Shown: positions 1-9,425, counted from the stretch's first letter. The stretch is 64,000 nt of DNA from Coriobacteriaceae bacterium (GCA_902835305.1 CADFMD010000009.1:19358-83357), one strand, 5' to 3'. The notes: generated from the sequence alone by a model not told the origin. Made by a program: numbers and translations.

Positions 1-918
1 CTTGCCGCCGCGGAAAATCTCGCGGCCATGCAGACGATGCTCCAGGTCACGTTCGGCCTTTTCCTCGTCAATCTTGGTCTGGCTCACCACCGGGTCCTCG
101 ATCAGCGACGAAACCGAGTTCACCTGTTTTTGAATGCGCTCGGCAATGGTGTCGTCCATGCTTACGATGCGCATCTTCCAGTCGATACTCGTGGCGTTGG
201 ATGAGCTCTTGGTCCACACAAACGTCAAAATGGCGCTCTGATGACCCCGCGCGGGAAACATGCCAAAGAAGGAATCGTGCTGAATGTTGCTATCCTCGTC
301 GATATAGGCGTGAACGTTATACACCACGCGGTCGATCTTATCGTTGAGCAGCGCGTTGGTCGCAAGCGCAGCGGCCTGAATCTGCCCGTTGGACAGCAGC
401 TCGAGCTCGTTGGCAGACGATGTGTCCAACACCGTCACCTCGACCGTGCCCGTACGCTCATCGGCCTCATCGACAGAAAAATCGAGCGGAAACTGCGTAA
501 AGCCGTTGCCCCACTCAAGGCCGCCCTTCAGCGCCGTCGAAACGGTATCCACCGAAACGCTCTCGGACAGGTTGGCGGTGTTCAGGCGTCGCATCACGCC
601 GTAGCCAATCTGCATGCCCACAATCAGCACCAAGATGCCAATGACCACGGCCATGGCAGTCTTCGTAATGGTATGGCTCACCTGCGAGCCCGAAGGGTCG
701 TCCTCGGACAGCGGGTCGATATGTTTTGCCTGGCTCGCGCGGTCCTCGCTGCGCAGCTGCGCTAGCGCCGCTTTGTCACCGCGCTTGGCCGCAGCCTCCT
801 TCTCACGCATGCGCTCGGTTCGCTTTTTGGCAAGCGTGGGATCCAAGACACCGGATGCATCGATTTCGGAGAATAACTCCGTCACTTCTTCCGGAGTCAA
901 AGGGTTCTTGTCAGCCAT
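1..918 (-). CDS. single-pass membrane protein, unknown function, C-terminus outside window
   Basis: Open from ATG 918 to the window edge (306 codons seen, no stop), preceded by AGGA five bases upstream. The first 85 residues are charged and probably cytoplasmic (start MADKNPLTPEEVTELF). A hydrophobic segment at about residues 87-105 (TAMAVVIGILVLIVGMQIG) is followed by an extracytoplasmic region with no motif I recognise. It starts 19 bases after the ABC exporter stop, so it is probably the last gene seen of that operon. Function unknown; it could be an accessory of the exporter or simply co-transcribed. Confidence 0.75.
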   Translation of the reverse strand, partial: MADKNPLTPEEVTELFSEIDASGVLDPTLAKKRTERMREKEAAAKRGDKAALAQLRSEDRASQAKHIDPLSEDDPSGSQVSHTITKTAMAVVIGILVLIVGMQIGYGVMRRLNTANLSESVSVDTVSTALKGGLEWGNGFTQFPLDFSVDEADERTGTVEVTVLDTSSANELELLSNGQIQAAALATNALLNDKIDRVVYNVHAYIDEDSNIQHDSFFGMFPARGHQSAILTFVWTKSSSNATSIDWKMRIVSMDDTIAERIQKQVNSVSSLIEDPVVSQTKIDEEKAERDLEHRLHGREIFRGGK

Positions 919-937
919 AAACTTCCTGTCATATCAA

Positions 938-2710
938 TCAGTCGAGCTCGTGCGCACGCGCACCTTCGAACTGCATTCGATAGTAACGGGCATAAGTGCC
1001 GCCACGGGCGAGAAGCACCTCGTGCGTGCCACGCTCCACAACGCGACCATGCTCAACGGTCGCAATCTCATCGGCATGCTTAATGGTCGAAAGACGGTGG
1101 GCGATGATAATCGTGGTGCGGCCGCGTGCCAGCTCTTCGAGCGACTCCTGCACCGCCTCCTCGCTCTCGTTATCCAAAGCACTCGTCGCCTCGTCCAAAA
1201 TCAGGATCTTGGGGTTCTTGAGAAACACTCGCGCGATGGCAACACGCTGCTTCTGTCCGCCCGAAAGACGGCTGCCGCGCTCGCCCACGACCGTGTCATA
1301 GCCCTGTGGAAGCGACTCGATAAAGGCATCGATGTTGGCGCGACGGGCGGCCTCGGCGATCTCTTCTGCCGTAGCGCCCGGCTTGCCGTAGGCGATGTTC
1401 TCGCCGATTGTTCCGTCAAACAGATAGACATCCTGCTGCACCAGGCCGATGGCGCGACGCAGGCTCTGCTGCGTCACATCGCGCACGTCCTGGCCGTCGA
1501 TGCTAATGGATCCGGCAGCCACGTCATAAAAGCGCGGCAGCAGCGAACAGGTCGTGGACTTGCCGCCGCCCGAAGGGCCAACCAAAGCGATGGTCTGTCC
1601 GGGCTTGATGGACAGATTCATATGGTCGATAACGGGACGCTCTTCGGCATCGCCCTCGCCCAGCTCAACGTCCTCGTAGTTAAAGCACACGTCGTGATAC
1701 TCCACGGCGCCGGCAGTCACCTGCAGATCCGTAGCGCCCGGCTTGTCCTGGATATCCGGCGCGGTCGAGAGCACCTCGTCCATGCGCTTAAAGCCGGCGA
1801 TGGCCTTCTGATACGTTTCGGCCGAATTGACGAGTGTCTCGAGCGGCGTGCAGAACAGCGAAATATAGAGTGCAAAGGTCGCCATATCGACCGCCTGCAG
1901 CTGTCCCTGGGCGACCAGCCAGCCGCCCAGCAGCACCACGATCACATAGAGCACACCCGAGAGCAGGCCATACGTCGCGGTATAGACGCCCATGGCGTGA
2001 TACATGTTCTCCTTGGACGAAAGATAGCGATTGTTGGAGGCGCGGAACTTGAAGCGTTCGGTCTCCTCATTGGCAAAACTCTTGACCACGCGCATGCCCG
2101 CCAGCGAATCCTGCAGCTGCGCATTGATGCCGCTGATCTTTTTGCGGTTGTCGCTAAAGACCTCGCGCATGCGCATGTTCTGCCAAAACATGATGACCGC
2201 AAACGCTGCTGTCACCACAGCCATGGCAAGCGCCAGCACCGGGGCGATGGTAAAGAGGATCACAAACGAGCCGATAATCTCGATGCCGCAGATGATGATC
2301 CACTCGGGCACGTGATGCGCCGCCTCGCAGATATCGAACAGGTCGTTGACCACGCGGCTCATCATGTCGCCCGAGCTGTTACGGTCGAAGTACGCAAAGC
2401 TAAAGCGCTCGTACTGGTCAAACAGGTCCTCGCGCATCTTGGACTCCATGCGCGCGCCCATCACGTGGCCCCAGTAGCTCACAAAGTAGCGGCAGGCGCA
2501 ACGGATGATATACATCAGCACCAAACCCACCGCGATCATACCGAGCGCCTGCATAATGGCAGCCTGACCCTGTGTAAACAACCCGCCGGTCAGATTGCGC
2601 AGAATAATAGGAAACGCAAGGTCAATGGCAGCAAGCACCAGAGCGCAAACAGTATCGGCAACAAAAAGCCCCATCTGGGGCTCGTAATACGAGAGAAACC
2701 TTTTCAGCAT
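938..2710 (-). CDS. ABC exporter, fused membrane and ATPase domains
   Basis: 590 residues in half-transporter architecture: six hydrophobic segments in the first 310 residues, then a nucleotide-binding domain with Walker A (GPSGGGKST), Q-loop (QQDVYLFDGTI), signature LSGGQKQR, Walker B (ILILDEAT) and H-loop (IIIAHRLSTI). The family (MsbA/LmrA type) works as a dimer in the cytoplasmic membrane and exports lipids, peptides or drugs; the substrate here cannot be told. I prefer ATG 2710 (AAGGTG upstream; protein begins MLKRFLSYYEPQ). An in-frame ATG at 2809 has an even stronger GAGGAGG and would add 33 basic residues. That upstream stretch lies inside a long inverted repeat (2758-2855), so the leader may be regulatory. 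Confidence 0.93.
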   Translation of the reverse strand: MLKRFLSYYEPQMGLFVADTVCALVLAAIDLAFPIILRNLTGGLFTQGQAAIMQALGMIAVGLVLMYIIRCACRYFVSYWGHVMGARMESKMREDLFDQYERFSFAYFDRNSSGDMMSRVVNDLFDICEAAHHVPEWIIICGIEIIGSFVILFTIAPVLALAMAVVTAAFAVIMFWQNMRMREVFSDNRKKISGINAQLQDSLAGMRVVKSFANEETERFKFRASNNRYLSSKENMYHAMGVYTATYGLLSGVLYVIVVLLGGWLVAQGQLQAVDMATFALYISLFCTPLETLVNSAETYQKAIAGFKRMDEVLSTAPDIQDKPGATDLQVTAGAVEYHDVCFNYEDVELGEGDAEERPVIDHMNLSIKPGQTIALVGPSGGGKSTTCSLLPRFYDVAAGSISIDGQDVRDVTQQSLRRAIGLVQQDVYLFDGTIGENIAYGKPGATAEEIAEAARRANIDAFIESLPQGYDTVVGERGSRLSGGQKQRVAIARVFLKNPKILILDEATSALDNESEEAVQESLEELARGRTTIIIAHRLSTIKHADEIATVEHGRVVERGTHEVLLARGGTYARYYRMQFEGARAHELD

Positions 2711-2757
2711 AATCACCTTACGCGGTTTTACCAAACCGCGTTTCGTCTCGACGCTGC

Positions 2758-2855
2758 AAGTGCTCCATTTGGACAATCTGGCCTTCAATCGTCGGTCGCG
2801 TATATCCATACGCTTCCCTCCTCTTTTAGGCCACCTTGTCTCAAATGGAGCACTT
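2758..2855. repeat. inverted repeat spanning the ABC exporter leader
   Basis: The 14-base arms at 2758-2771 and 2842-2855 (AAGTGCTCCATTTG and its exact complement) are 70 bases apart. Allowing one missing base, the match extends to about 19-20 bases. Between the arms lie a strong GAGGAGG and an in-frame ATG at 2809. In the transcript the arms could pair and enclose that ribosome-binding site; in DNA they could be two divergent copies of an operator. Confidence 0.6.
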
Positions 2856-2894
2856 TCGCTGACTTACACAAACCTGCGGGATCATCCCCGCTCG

Positions 2895-3590
2895 TTAAAG
2901 CTCCGCGCCCCCAAGGCGATGCGCGATGCTATCGCAGGCCAAGGCGCCCACGACGGTCTTGGCGTCTTCGATCTTGCCGTCGAGTACGGCGTCGATCAAC
3001 TCGTGCAGCGGCACCAGGTCCACGTTGACAAACTCGTCATCATCGGGGTTGGGCGCATCAAACTCGAGCTTGGTGGCCAAGTAGATGTGAATGATCTCGT
3101 CGCAAAAACCACAGGACGTGACAATCGACGTCAAAAAGCGAATGCGACCAGCCCTAAAGCCCGTCTCCTCATGCAGCTCGCGTTTGGCGCAATCGAGCGG
3201 GTCCTCGCCTGGATCGAGCTTGCCGGCGGGAATCTCGACCGTCACACGGTCGATGGCGGTGCGGTACTGACGCACCAGCACAATCTTGCCGCTCTCGGTC
3301 AGCGCCACAACGGCCGCCGCACCCGGATGGCGAACGATATCGCGGGCGCTGCGGCGACCGTTAGGCAGCTCAACCTCAAGACGGTGGACGTCGAGGATCT
3401 TGCCCTTCCAGGCGCACTCCTCCGAAAGAATCTTCTCGTGCAGCTCGGCATCGTGCGGGTCATCGTCGCCCAGCACCAGCGCCGGCTCGTCAGCGACCTC
3501 GCCACCAGGTTCGCCCTCGGCGTGCCCATACACGCGGCTGTCCTCCTCGACGATCTGCGCATCCACGAGCTCTTCGTTCTTTTCGTCCAT
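2895..3590 (-). CDS. NUDIX hydrolase, ADP-ribose pyrophosphatase-like
   Basis: 231 residues with a complete NUDIX box at about residues 145-168 (GKLDPGEDPLDCAKRELHEE followed by TGF), which supplies the metal-binding glutamates. The fold resembles ADP-sugar pyrophosphatases (NudF/YqkG type), which hydrolyse ADP-ribose to AMP and ribose-5-phosphate. The acidic N-terminal 60 residues are longer than usual for the family. ATG 3590 has AGAGGA nine bases upstream; the ATG three codons earlier would sit directly on that site. It starts 21 bases after purD, so it probably shares the purine transcript. Exact substrate not determinable from sequence. Confidence 0.88.
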   Translation of the reverse strand: MDEKNEELVDAQIVEEDSRVYGHAEGEPGGEVADEPALVLGDDDPHDAELHEKILSEECAWKGKILDVHRLEVELPNGRRSARDIVRHPGAAAVVALTESGKIVLVRQYRTAIDRVTVEIPAGKLDPGEDPLDCAKRELHEETGFRAGRIRFLTSIVTSCGFCDEIIHIYLATKLEFDAPNPDDDEFVNVDLVPLHELIDAVLDGKIEDAKTVVGALACDSIAHRLGGAEL

Positions 3591-3611
3591 CCGTCTCATT
3601 CCTCTCGGACT

Positions 3612-4916
3612 TTAGGCATCCCAGGCGTCGCGGCCGCGCAGCGCGCGCAGGCCGATGTCGTGACGCAGGGTCTTACCCTCAAAATCAATCTTCTCGCAGG
3701 CCTCGTAGGCAAGGTTGCGAGCGTTCTCGAACGTGTCGCCCAGAGCGGTCACGGCAAGCACGCGACCACCATTGGTCAAGAGCTGGCCGTTCACCACAGC
3801 AGTGCCCGCGTGGTACACGGTCACGTTCTCCATGGCCTCGGCATCGGTGATACCGGTGATGACCTTGCCCTTCTCGTAGCTGCCGGGATAGCCCGCACTC
3901 GTCAGGACAACGGCCACGGCCCACTCGTCGCGCCAGTCGAGCTCAATCTGATCGAGCTCACAGTTGGCGCAGGCCAGCATGACCTCAACCAGGTCGTTCT
4001 TAAGGCGTGGCAGCACGACCTGCGTCTCGGGGTCGCCAAAGCGGGCATTGAACTCCAGCACCTTGGGGCCGGCGGGCGTGAGCATAAAGCCGCCGTACAG
4101 GCAGCCGCGGTAGTCGATGCCCTCGGCAGCAAGCTCGGCAACGGTCCGCTCCATGACCTTCACCATGGTGGCGTGCTCCTCGTCGGTCACGATGGGCACC
4201 GGGCTGTAGACACCCATGCCGCCGGTGTTGGGGCCCTTGTCGCCCTCGAGCGCGCGCTTGTGGTCCTGCGAGGTGGCCATGGGGCGCACGGTCTTGCCGT
4301 CGGTAAAGGCCAAAAGCGAGCACTCGGGGCCGGTCAGCATCTCCTCGATAACCACGGTGTTGCCGGCATCGCCAAAGGTGCCGCCAAAGCACTCGCGCAC
4401 GGCCTCCTCGGCCTGCTCAAGTTCGGTCGCCACGATAACGCCCTTGCCCGCGGCAAGGCCGTCGGCCTTGACGACCAGCGGAGCGCCCTGCTCACGCACA
4501 TAAGCAAGAGCCGAAGCCTCGTCGGTAAACGAGCCGTAGGCTGCCGTCGGAATGCCCGCGCGCTCCATGAGCTGCTTGGAGAACAGCTTAGAGCCCTCCA
4601 TCTGGGCGCCCTCGGCACCCGGGCCAAAGCAGGGAATACCCACCGCGCGCACGGCGTCGGCCACGCCCGCCACGAGCGGAGCCTCGGGGCCAATTACCAC
4701 GAGTCCGCATCCGTGGCTCTGCGCAAACGCCGCCACGGCCGCAGGATCGCAGTCGTCGAGAACAACGTTCTCGCCGCAGCTCGCGGTGCCGCCGTTGCCC
4801 GGCGCGATGTAGAGCTTGCCGGCGCGCGGTGATGCTGCGAGCTTAGCTGCCAAAGCATGCTCACGGCCGCCGCTGCCCAACAACAGGATGTCGATGGTTT
4901 GAGTGTCCGCCTTCAA
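3612..4916 (-). CDS. purD: phosphoribosylamine-glycine ligase
   Basis: 434 residues, normal for GARS. It catalyses ATP-dependent joining of glycine to phosphoribosylamine, the second step of purine synthesis, in the cytoplasm. Seen: N-terminal GSGGREHAL, central ATP-grasp fold, and the C-terminal FNARFGDPETQ metal/ATP motif. The start is TTG 4916: GAGGAGG lies five bases upstream and homology begins just after it. The reading frame stays open upstream to 5084, but that part lacks family similarity and overlaps purA. purA lies 118 bases upstream with a stem-loop in between. Confidence 0.95.
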   Translation of the reverse strand: MKADTQTIDILLLGSGGREHALAAKLAASPRAGKLYIAPGNGGTASCGENVVLDDCDPAAVAAFAQSHGCGLVVIGPEAPLVAGVADAVRAVGIPCFGPGAEGAQMEGSKLFSKQLMERAGIPTAAYGSFTDEASALAYVREQGAPLVVKADGLAAGKGVIVATELEQAEEAVRECFGGTFGDAGNTVVIEEMLTGPECSLLAFTDGKTVRPMATSQDHKRALEGDKGPNTGGMGVYSPVPIVTDEEHATMVKVMERTVAELAAEGIDYRGCLYGGFMLTPAGPKVLEFNARFGDPETQVVLPRLKNDLVEVMLACANCELDQIELDWRDEWAVAVVLTSAGYPGSYEKGKVITGITDAEAMENVTVYHAGTAVVNGQLLTNGGRVLAVTALGDTFENARNLAYEACEKIDFEGKTLRHDIGLRALRGRDAWDA

Positions 4917-4970
4917 GGGTGCCTCCTCTATGGATGAATGGCCCGCTCCGCGCGAGCCCTTTGCAAGCAA

Positions 4971-5012
4971 ATATACCCCTCGGCCGCCCGCTTGGGCTGC
5001 AAAGGGGTATAT
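4971..5012. repeat. stem-loop between purA and purD
   Basis: ATATACCCCT at 4971-4980 and its exact complement at 5003-5012 enclose a 22-base GC-rich loop, just after the purA stop. No run of U follows on the minus strand, so it is not a classical terminator. It could tune readthrough into purD or stabilise the purA 3' end. Confidence 0.5.
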
Positions 5013-5034
5013 CGCAATAACCAAATAGTCCCGA

Positions 5035-6321
5035 TTACTTCCAGAATCGGTTGATAATCTGCTCGCGACCGGCGCCGACGCCAATGAACGTCACGCGGGT
5101 GTGTGCCAGATCCTCGATAAACGCCACGTAGTCCTGAGCCTCCTGCGGCAGCTCATCAAAGCTGCGGCAACCGGTGATGTCGCACTTCCAGCCGGGGAGC
5201 TCCTCGTAGATGGGCTTGGCATGCTCAAAGCGCACCTGATGCTCGGGCACGCTGGTGTAGCGCTCGCCATCGACGTCGTAGGCCACGCACACCTTGATGG
5301 TGTCGAAGGCCGAAAGCACGTCGAGCTTAGTCAGGGCGATATCGGTGAGGCCGTTGACGCGTGAGGCGTAGTTGGCGATGGGGCCGTCGAACCAGCCGCA
5401 GCGACGACGGCGACCGGTGGTCACACCGTACTCATAGCCCTCCTCGGTCAGCGTGTGACCGGCCTCGGACTCATAGGAAAGCTCGGTGGGCATGGGGCCC
5501 GAACCGACGCGGGTGATATAGGCCTTCATGACGCCCAGCACGCGGTCGACGTTCTTCATGCCCACGCCGGAGCCGGTGATGGCGCCGCCGGCGGTGCAGT
5601 TGGAAGACGTCACGTACGGATAGGTGCCGTGGTCGATGTCGAGCAACGTCGCCTGGGCGCCCTCAAACAGCAGGTCCTTGCCCTCATCGATCATGTTGTT
5701 GAGCAGCAGGCTCGTCTCGGTGATGTAGGGACGCAGGCGCTCGGCCATGGGCAGGTACTCGTCGCAAATCTGGTCCACGGTGTAGGTGGGCAGGTTGTAG
5801 ATGAGCTCAAGCTCGGGGTTCACGCGGGCGAGAGCGGTCTCCAGCTTGTCGCGGAACAGCGCCTCGTCCAGCATATCCTGCATGCGCAGGCCAATGCGGG
5901 CCATCTTGTCCTGATAGCACGGACCGATACCGCGCTTGGTGGTACCGATGTTCTTCTTGCCGAGCTTCTGCTCAAAGGCGCCATCCAGGTCGATGTGGTA
6001 CGGCATGATGACATGCGCGTTGCCGCTAATCTTGAGGTTCTTGGTGGTGATGCCGTCGGCCTCGAACATGTCGATCTCCTCAAGGACAACCTTGGGGTTG
6101 ACGACGCAGCCGTTACCGATCACCGACACATGGTCGGAATACATGATGCCGGAGGGCACCTGGTGCAGGCCGTACTTCTTGCCGTTGACGACGATGGTGT
6201 GGCCGGCGTTGTTGCCGCCCGAGTAGCGCACGACGGCATCGAAGTCGCCGGCGACCAGGTCGCAGATCTTACCCTTGCCCTCATCGCCCCACTGGGCACC
6301 GACCAAAACGGTTGACGGCAT
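5035..6321 (-). CDS. purA: adenylosuccinate synthetase
   Basis: 428 residues, normal length. It condenses IMP and aspartate using GTP, the first committed step to AMP. Seen: GTP-binding loop GAQWGDEGKGK at residues 7-17, the NNAGHT motif, IMP-contacting GTTKRGIGPCYQDK, and GVTTGRRRRCGWFD in the C-terminal third. ATG 6321 has AAGGAG upstream. It lies 93 bases after dnaB and ahead of purD on the same strand. Confidence 0.97.
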   Translation of the reverse strand: MPSTVLVGAQWGDEGKGKICDLVAGDFDAVVRYSGGNNAGHTIVVNGKKYGLHQVPSGIMYSDHVSVIGNGCVVNPKVVLEEIDMFEADGITTKNLKISGNAHVIMPYHIDLDGAFEQKLGKKNIGTTKRGIGPCYQDKMARIGLRMQDMLDEALFRDKLETALARVNPELELIYNLPTYTVDQICDEYLPMAERLRPYITETSLLLNNMIDEGKDLLFEGAQATLLDIDHGTYPYVTSSNCTAGGAITGSGVGMKNVDRVLGVMKAYITRVGSGPMPTELSYESEAGHTLTEEGYEYGVTTGRRRRCGWFDGPIANYASRVNGLTDIALTKLDVLSAFDTIKVCVAYDVDGERYTSVPEHQVRFEHAKPIYEELPGWKCDITGCRSFDELPQEAQDYVAFIEDLAHTRVTFIGVGAGREQIINRFWK

Positions 6322-6414
6322 GTTTACTCCTTACATTCATGGACTGTCTACGCGCCACGCCGGCACGCAGAAGCACAAAACATTCCCAGTATACCCGTGC
6401 AACGGGCGCCTGTC

Positions 6415-7806
6415 CTACTCCTCGGCATGTGCCCCATCAAGCTCATAGAACTTGGTGGATGCCGGCAGGAACATCAGGTCGACGTCGCCGATCGGGCCCG
6501 AACGGTTCTTGGCCACGACGATACGCGTAACGCCCTCGTCGGGTCGATCGTCGCGCGAGGCTTCGGCCTCGTCGGCGGAGCGGTCCAAGAACATAACGAT
6601 ATCGGCGTCCTGCTCGATGGAGCCCGATTCACGAAGGTCGGAAAGCTGCGGGCGCTTGCCGGTACGGGATTCGACCTGACGCGAGAGCTGCGACAGCGCG
6701 ATGAGCGGGATCTTGAGTTCCTTGGCCATGATCTTCAGACCGCGCGACATCTCGGAGACCTCGACGGTACGGCTCTCGGAGCGGCGTCCCGGCGGAGGAC
6801 TCACCAGCTGCAGGTAGTCCAGGATGATGATGGCCTTCTCCTTGTTGTGGAGCATGCGGCGGCTCTTGGCGCGAATCTCGGTCACTGTGGTGCCGGGCGT
6901 ATCGTCAATCAGAATATCGAGCTTGGACAAGGTCTGCGTGGCCTCGTTGATATTGGCCCACTGCTCGGGGCTAATGCGGCCCATGCGGAAGTCACTGATC
7001 GAAATCATGGCGTAGGCGCAAATCAGACGCTGGGCAATTTCCTTGCCCGACATCTCCAGCGAGAAGAAGCCGACGGTATAACCGGCCGCGGCAGCGTTGA
7101 GCGCCAGATTCAGGGCGAACGACGTCTTACCCACAGCAGGGCGGGCGCCGATGATGATGAGCTGGCCCTCGCGAAAACCCATGAGCATGCGGTCGAGCGA
7201 CGGGAAGCCCGTGGGCACGCCCGCAGCCTGGCCGCCTGCCTGGCACACTTCCTCGGCCTCGTTATAGGCCTCGACCATAAACTCGGTCAGCGTCTTGTAG
7301 CTCGACTTGACCTCGCGCGCCGTGACCTTGAGCAACTTGCTCTCGGCCAGCTCCACGACCTCTTTGGTATCGGTGGGAGCGTTATAGGCCAGCGCGTTGA
7401 TCTCGTTGGTGGCGCCGATCAGCTCACGCAGCATCGAATCGCGGCGAACGATAGCGGCATGGTGCTGCCAGTTGACGAGCGACAGGGTCTGACCCATCAA
7501 CTCCAAAATGTAGGCCTCGCCGCCCACGGCATCAAGCTTGTTGATGCTTCGCAGGTAATCGATCAGCGAGATGGAGTCGATGGGAATGCGGCTGTTGTAC
7601 ATATCGACCATCGCGGTATAGATGGTCTTATGAATGGGCCGGTAGAAGTCATCGGGCTGCAGCTCGACCTGGGCCTCTTCGACCACCTCGGGCGATAGCA
7701 GCATAGCAGCCAGTACATTGGCCTCTGCATCTTGGTTTTGGGGAAGACCCAACTTGGAGCCGCGGTCCTCAACCGTCAGCCCGGTCTCCCTATCGTCATA
7801 TGCCAT
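6415..7806 (-). CDS. dnaB: replicative DNA helicase DnaB
   Basis: 463 residues. The N-terminal helical domain (residues about 15-115) is followed by the RecA-type motor domain with Walker A (GARPAVGKTSFALN), Walker B (IIILDYLQL) and the arginine-finger region. The hexamer unwinds the fork on the lagging strand. No intein is seen. Three nearby ATGs are possible; ATG 7806 (MAYDDRETG) has GAGG six bases upstream and is preferred over 7818. The gene follows rpsF-ssb-rpsR-rplI but is separated from rplI by a strong terminator, so it needs its own promoter in 7807-7960; I could not pick one with confidence. Confidence 0.96.
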   Translation of the reverse strand: MAYDDRETGLTVEDRGSKLGLPQNQDAEANVLAAMLLSPEVVEEAQVELQPDDFYRPIHKTIYTAMVDMYNSRIPIDSISLIDYLRSINKLDAVGGEAYILELMGQTLSLVNWQHHAAIVRRDSMLRELIGATNEINALAYNAPTDTKEVVELAESKLLKVTAREVKSSYKTLTEFMVEAYNEAEEVCQAGGQAAGVPTGFPSLDRMLMGFREGQLIIIGARPAVGKTSFALNLALNAAAAGYTVGFFSLEMSGKEIAQRLICAYAMISISDFRMGRISPEQWANINEATQTLSKLDILIDDTPGTTVTEIRAKSRRMLHNKEKAIIILDYLQLVSPPPGRRSESRTVEVSEMSRGLKIMAKELKIPLIALSQLSRQVESRTGKRPQLSDLRESGSIEQDADIVMFLDRSADEAEASRDDRPDEGVTRIVVAKNRSGPIGDVDLMFLPASTKFYELDGAHAEE

Positions 7807-7960
7807 GAGCATCCTCATTCATATCGCTTGCGAGCATCCATAGTATCAGCCACGGTCCCAAAACGCGCCGCGCGCCGCCAATCATCACCGAACCAAACGG
7901 ATGAACGGTCCTGTATATAGGACTTCGACGCAACGTTCACCATGAAACTCACTCAGCGCA

Positions 7961-7996
7961 AAAAACAAAAGGGCGCCCTGGTTTCCCAGAGCGCCC
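7961..7996 (-). terminator. rho-independent terminator of the rpsF-rplI operon
   Basis: On the minus strand a GGGCGCTCTGG / CCAGGGCGCCC stem with a GAAA loop is followed by TTTTGTTTTTT. It lies 34 bases after the rplI stop. Confidence 0.92.
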
Positions 7997-8030
7997 TTCT
8001 TAGAACAAGATTGTTGCGTTGCAGCAAATG

Positions 8031-8570
8031 CTACTCGGCAGCAGCCTCAGTCTCGACCTCGGCGGTCTCGGCCTCGGCGACCTCAGCGGCCTCCTCGACC
8101 TCAGCCTCGGCAGCGAGCTCCTCGGCGGTAACGCCGACGAGAACGACAACCTCGGCCTTGATCTCGCGGTACAGCGAGATGGCAACGGTGTGGGCACCGG
8201 CAACCTTGATGGGCTTACCGAGCTCGACGCGCTTGCGGTCGATGTCCATACCGAGCTGAGCCTTGATGGCGTCAGCGATCATAGCGGCGGTAACGGAGCC
8301 AAAGAGGATGCCCTCGTCGCCGACCTTGACGTCAACGGTGACCGTCTTGCCCTCGAAGGCAGCCTTGGTCTCGTTGGCGGTAGCCAGACGGACGGCCTCG
8401 CGCTTGGCGATGTTGTTGCGACGCTCGTCAAGCTGCTTGAGGTTGCCCTTGGTGGCGGCAACAGCGAGCTTCTTGGGGAACAGGAAGTTCTCAGCGTAAC
8501 CCTGAGCGACCTCTACGACGTCACCCTCGCCGCCCTTGCCCTTGATCTCATCGAGAAGAATAACCTTCAT
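8031..8570 (-). CDS. rplI: 50S ribosomal protein L9
   Basis: 179 residues. The N-terminal signature is present (MKVILLDEIKGKGGEGDVVE, then GYAENFLFPKKLA), followed by the long connecting helix and the C-terminal RNA-binding domain. The last 35 residues are almost only Ala, Glu and Val, a tail beyond the usual length of about 148. L9 binds 23S rRNA near the L1 stalk. It is the last gene of rpsF-ssb-rpsR-rplI, 15 bases after rpsR, and is closed by a terminator. Confidence 0.97.
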   Translation of the reverse strand: MKVILLDEIKGKGGEGDVVEVAQGYAENFLFPKKLAVAATKGNLKQLDERRNNIAKREAVRLATANETKAAFEGKTVTVDVKVGDEGILFGSVTAAMIADAIKAQLGMDIDRKRVELGKPIKVAGAHTVAISLYREIKAEVVVLVGVTAEELAAEAEVEEAAEVAEAETAEVETEAAAE

Positions 8571-8585
8571 GATGCGTCTCCCTTC

Positions 8586-8852
8586 TTAGCCGCGGTCGCG
8601 GTTGCCACGAGAGGAAACCACGGGGACGGTGTACGGCAGGAGTGCCATCTCGCGGGCGCGCTTGATGGCATTGGCGATGTCATGCTGATGCTGCGTGCAA
8701 GCGCCAGTGACGCGACGGGGCTTGATCTTGCCACGGTCGGTCATGTACTTACGGAGAAGCTGAGTGTCCTTATAGTCGATGAACTCAGTGTTCTCCTTGC
8801 AGAACTGGCAGTACTTACGACGCGGCTGACGTGCAGAAAAATCATTAGCCAT
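8586..8852 (-). CDS. rpsR: 30S ribosomal protein S18
   Basis: 88 residues starting MANDFSARQPRRKYCQFC. ATG 8852 has AAAGGT eight bases upstream; the longer open frame to 8903 lacks a site and homology. CQFC near the N-terminus and CTQHQHDI suggest the zinc-type (C+) S18, though the second Cys pair is not complete. S18 forms a heterodimer with S6, encoded two genes upstream. Confidence 0.96.
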   Translation of the reverse strand: MANDFSARQPRRKYCQFCKENTEFIDYKDTQLLRKYMTDRGKIKPRRVTGACTQHQHDIANAIKRAREMALLPYTVPVVSSRGNRDRG

Positions 8853-8924
8853 GTCAAAATACCTTTCATTTGGCAACTTCGGCGAACCGAAGCCGCCTCT
8901 CACTCAAAAATAGGTGAACAACCC

Positions 8925-9377
8925 TTAGAACGGGATGTCCTCATCGTAGACGTCGACCGCGGGCGGCGTAGCCACCGGTGCGGCAGGACGTGCTGCGGGC
9001 GCGGGAGCTGCGGGGGCGTAACCGCCCTGGTCGTAGCCACCCTGGCCACCACGGGAGCTCATAAACTCGATCTCATCGACGATGACCTCAAGCTTGCTCC
9101 GGCGCTGGCCGTCGCGCTCCCAAGAGCTGTAGCGCAGCTTGCCCTCGATCGCGACCTTGTTTCCCTTTGCCAGGAAACGGCTCACGGCCTCGGCGCGGGT
9201 GCCGAACATGGTGCAGTCGACAAAGTTGGGATAGTCCTCCCACTCGCCAGTCTGCGCGTTGCGGCGACGATCGTTCACGGCGACGCCAAAGGACAGAACC
9301 TGGGTTCCGCCGGCGGTGGCGCGCAGCTCGGGATCGCGGGTGAGGTTACCGGTGATGTTCACTCGATTGATGCTCAT
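8925..9377 (-). CDS. ssb: single-stranded DNA-binding protein
   Basis: 150 residues: an OB-fold in the first 110 (start MSINRVNITGNLTRDPELR), a Gly/Pro/Ala linker, and the acidic tip DEDIPF that recruits partner proteins. The SSB tetramer coats single-stranded DNA at forks. It sits between rpsF and rpsR in the classical bacterial arrangement. Confidence 0.97.
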   Translation of the reverse strand: MSINRVNITGNLTRDPELRATAGGTQVLSFGVAVNDRRRNAQTGEWEDYPNFVDCTMFGTRAEAVSRFLAKGNKVAIEGKLRYSSWERDGQRRSKLEVIVDEIEFMSSRGGQGGYDQGGYAPAAPAPAARPAAPVATPPAVDVYDEDIPF

Positions 9378-9425
9378 AACTCACTACTTCCTCTTGGGGC
9401 ACAAGCCCAGTCCAAAACGACAGTC

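Noticed and set aside
614..3028. 804-codon plus-strand open frame over the ABC exporter
   Set aside because: Antisense shadow; composition rich in His, Arg and Ala, no domains, while the minus strand has all ABC motifs.
2760..4832. 690-codon plus-strand open frame over NUDIX and purD
   Set aside because: Antisense to two clear enzymes; no start signal or family.
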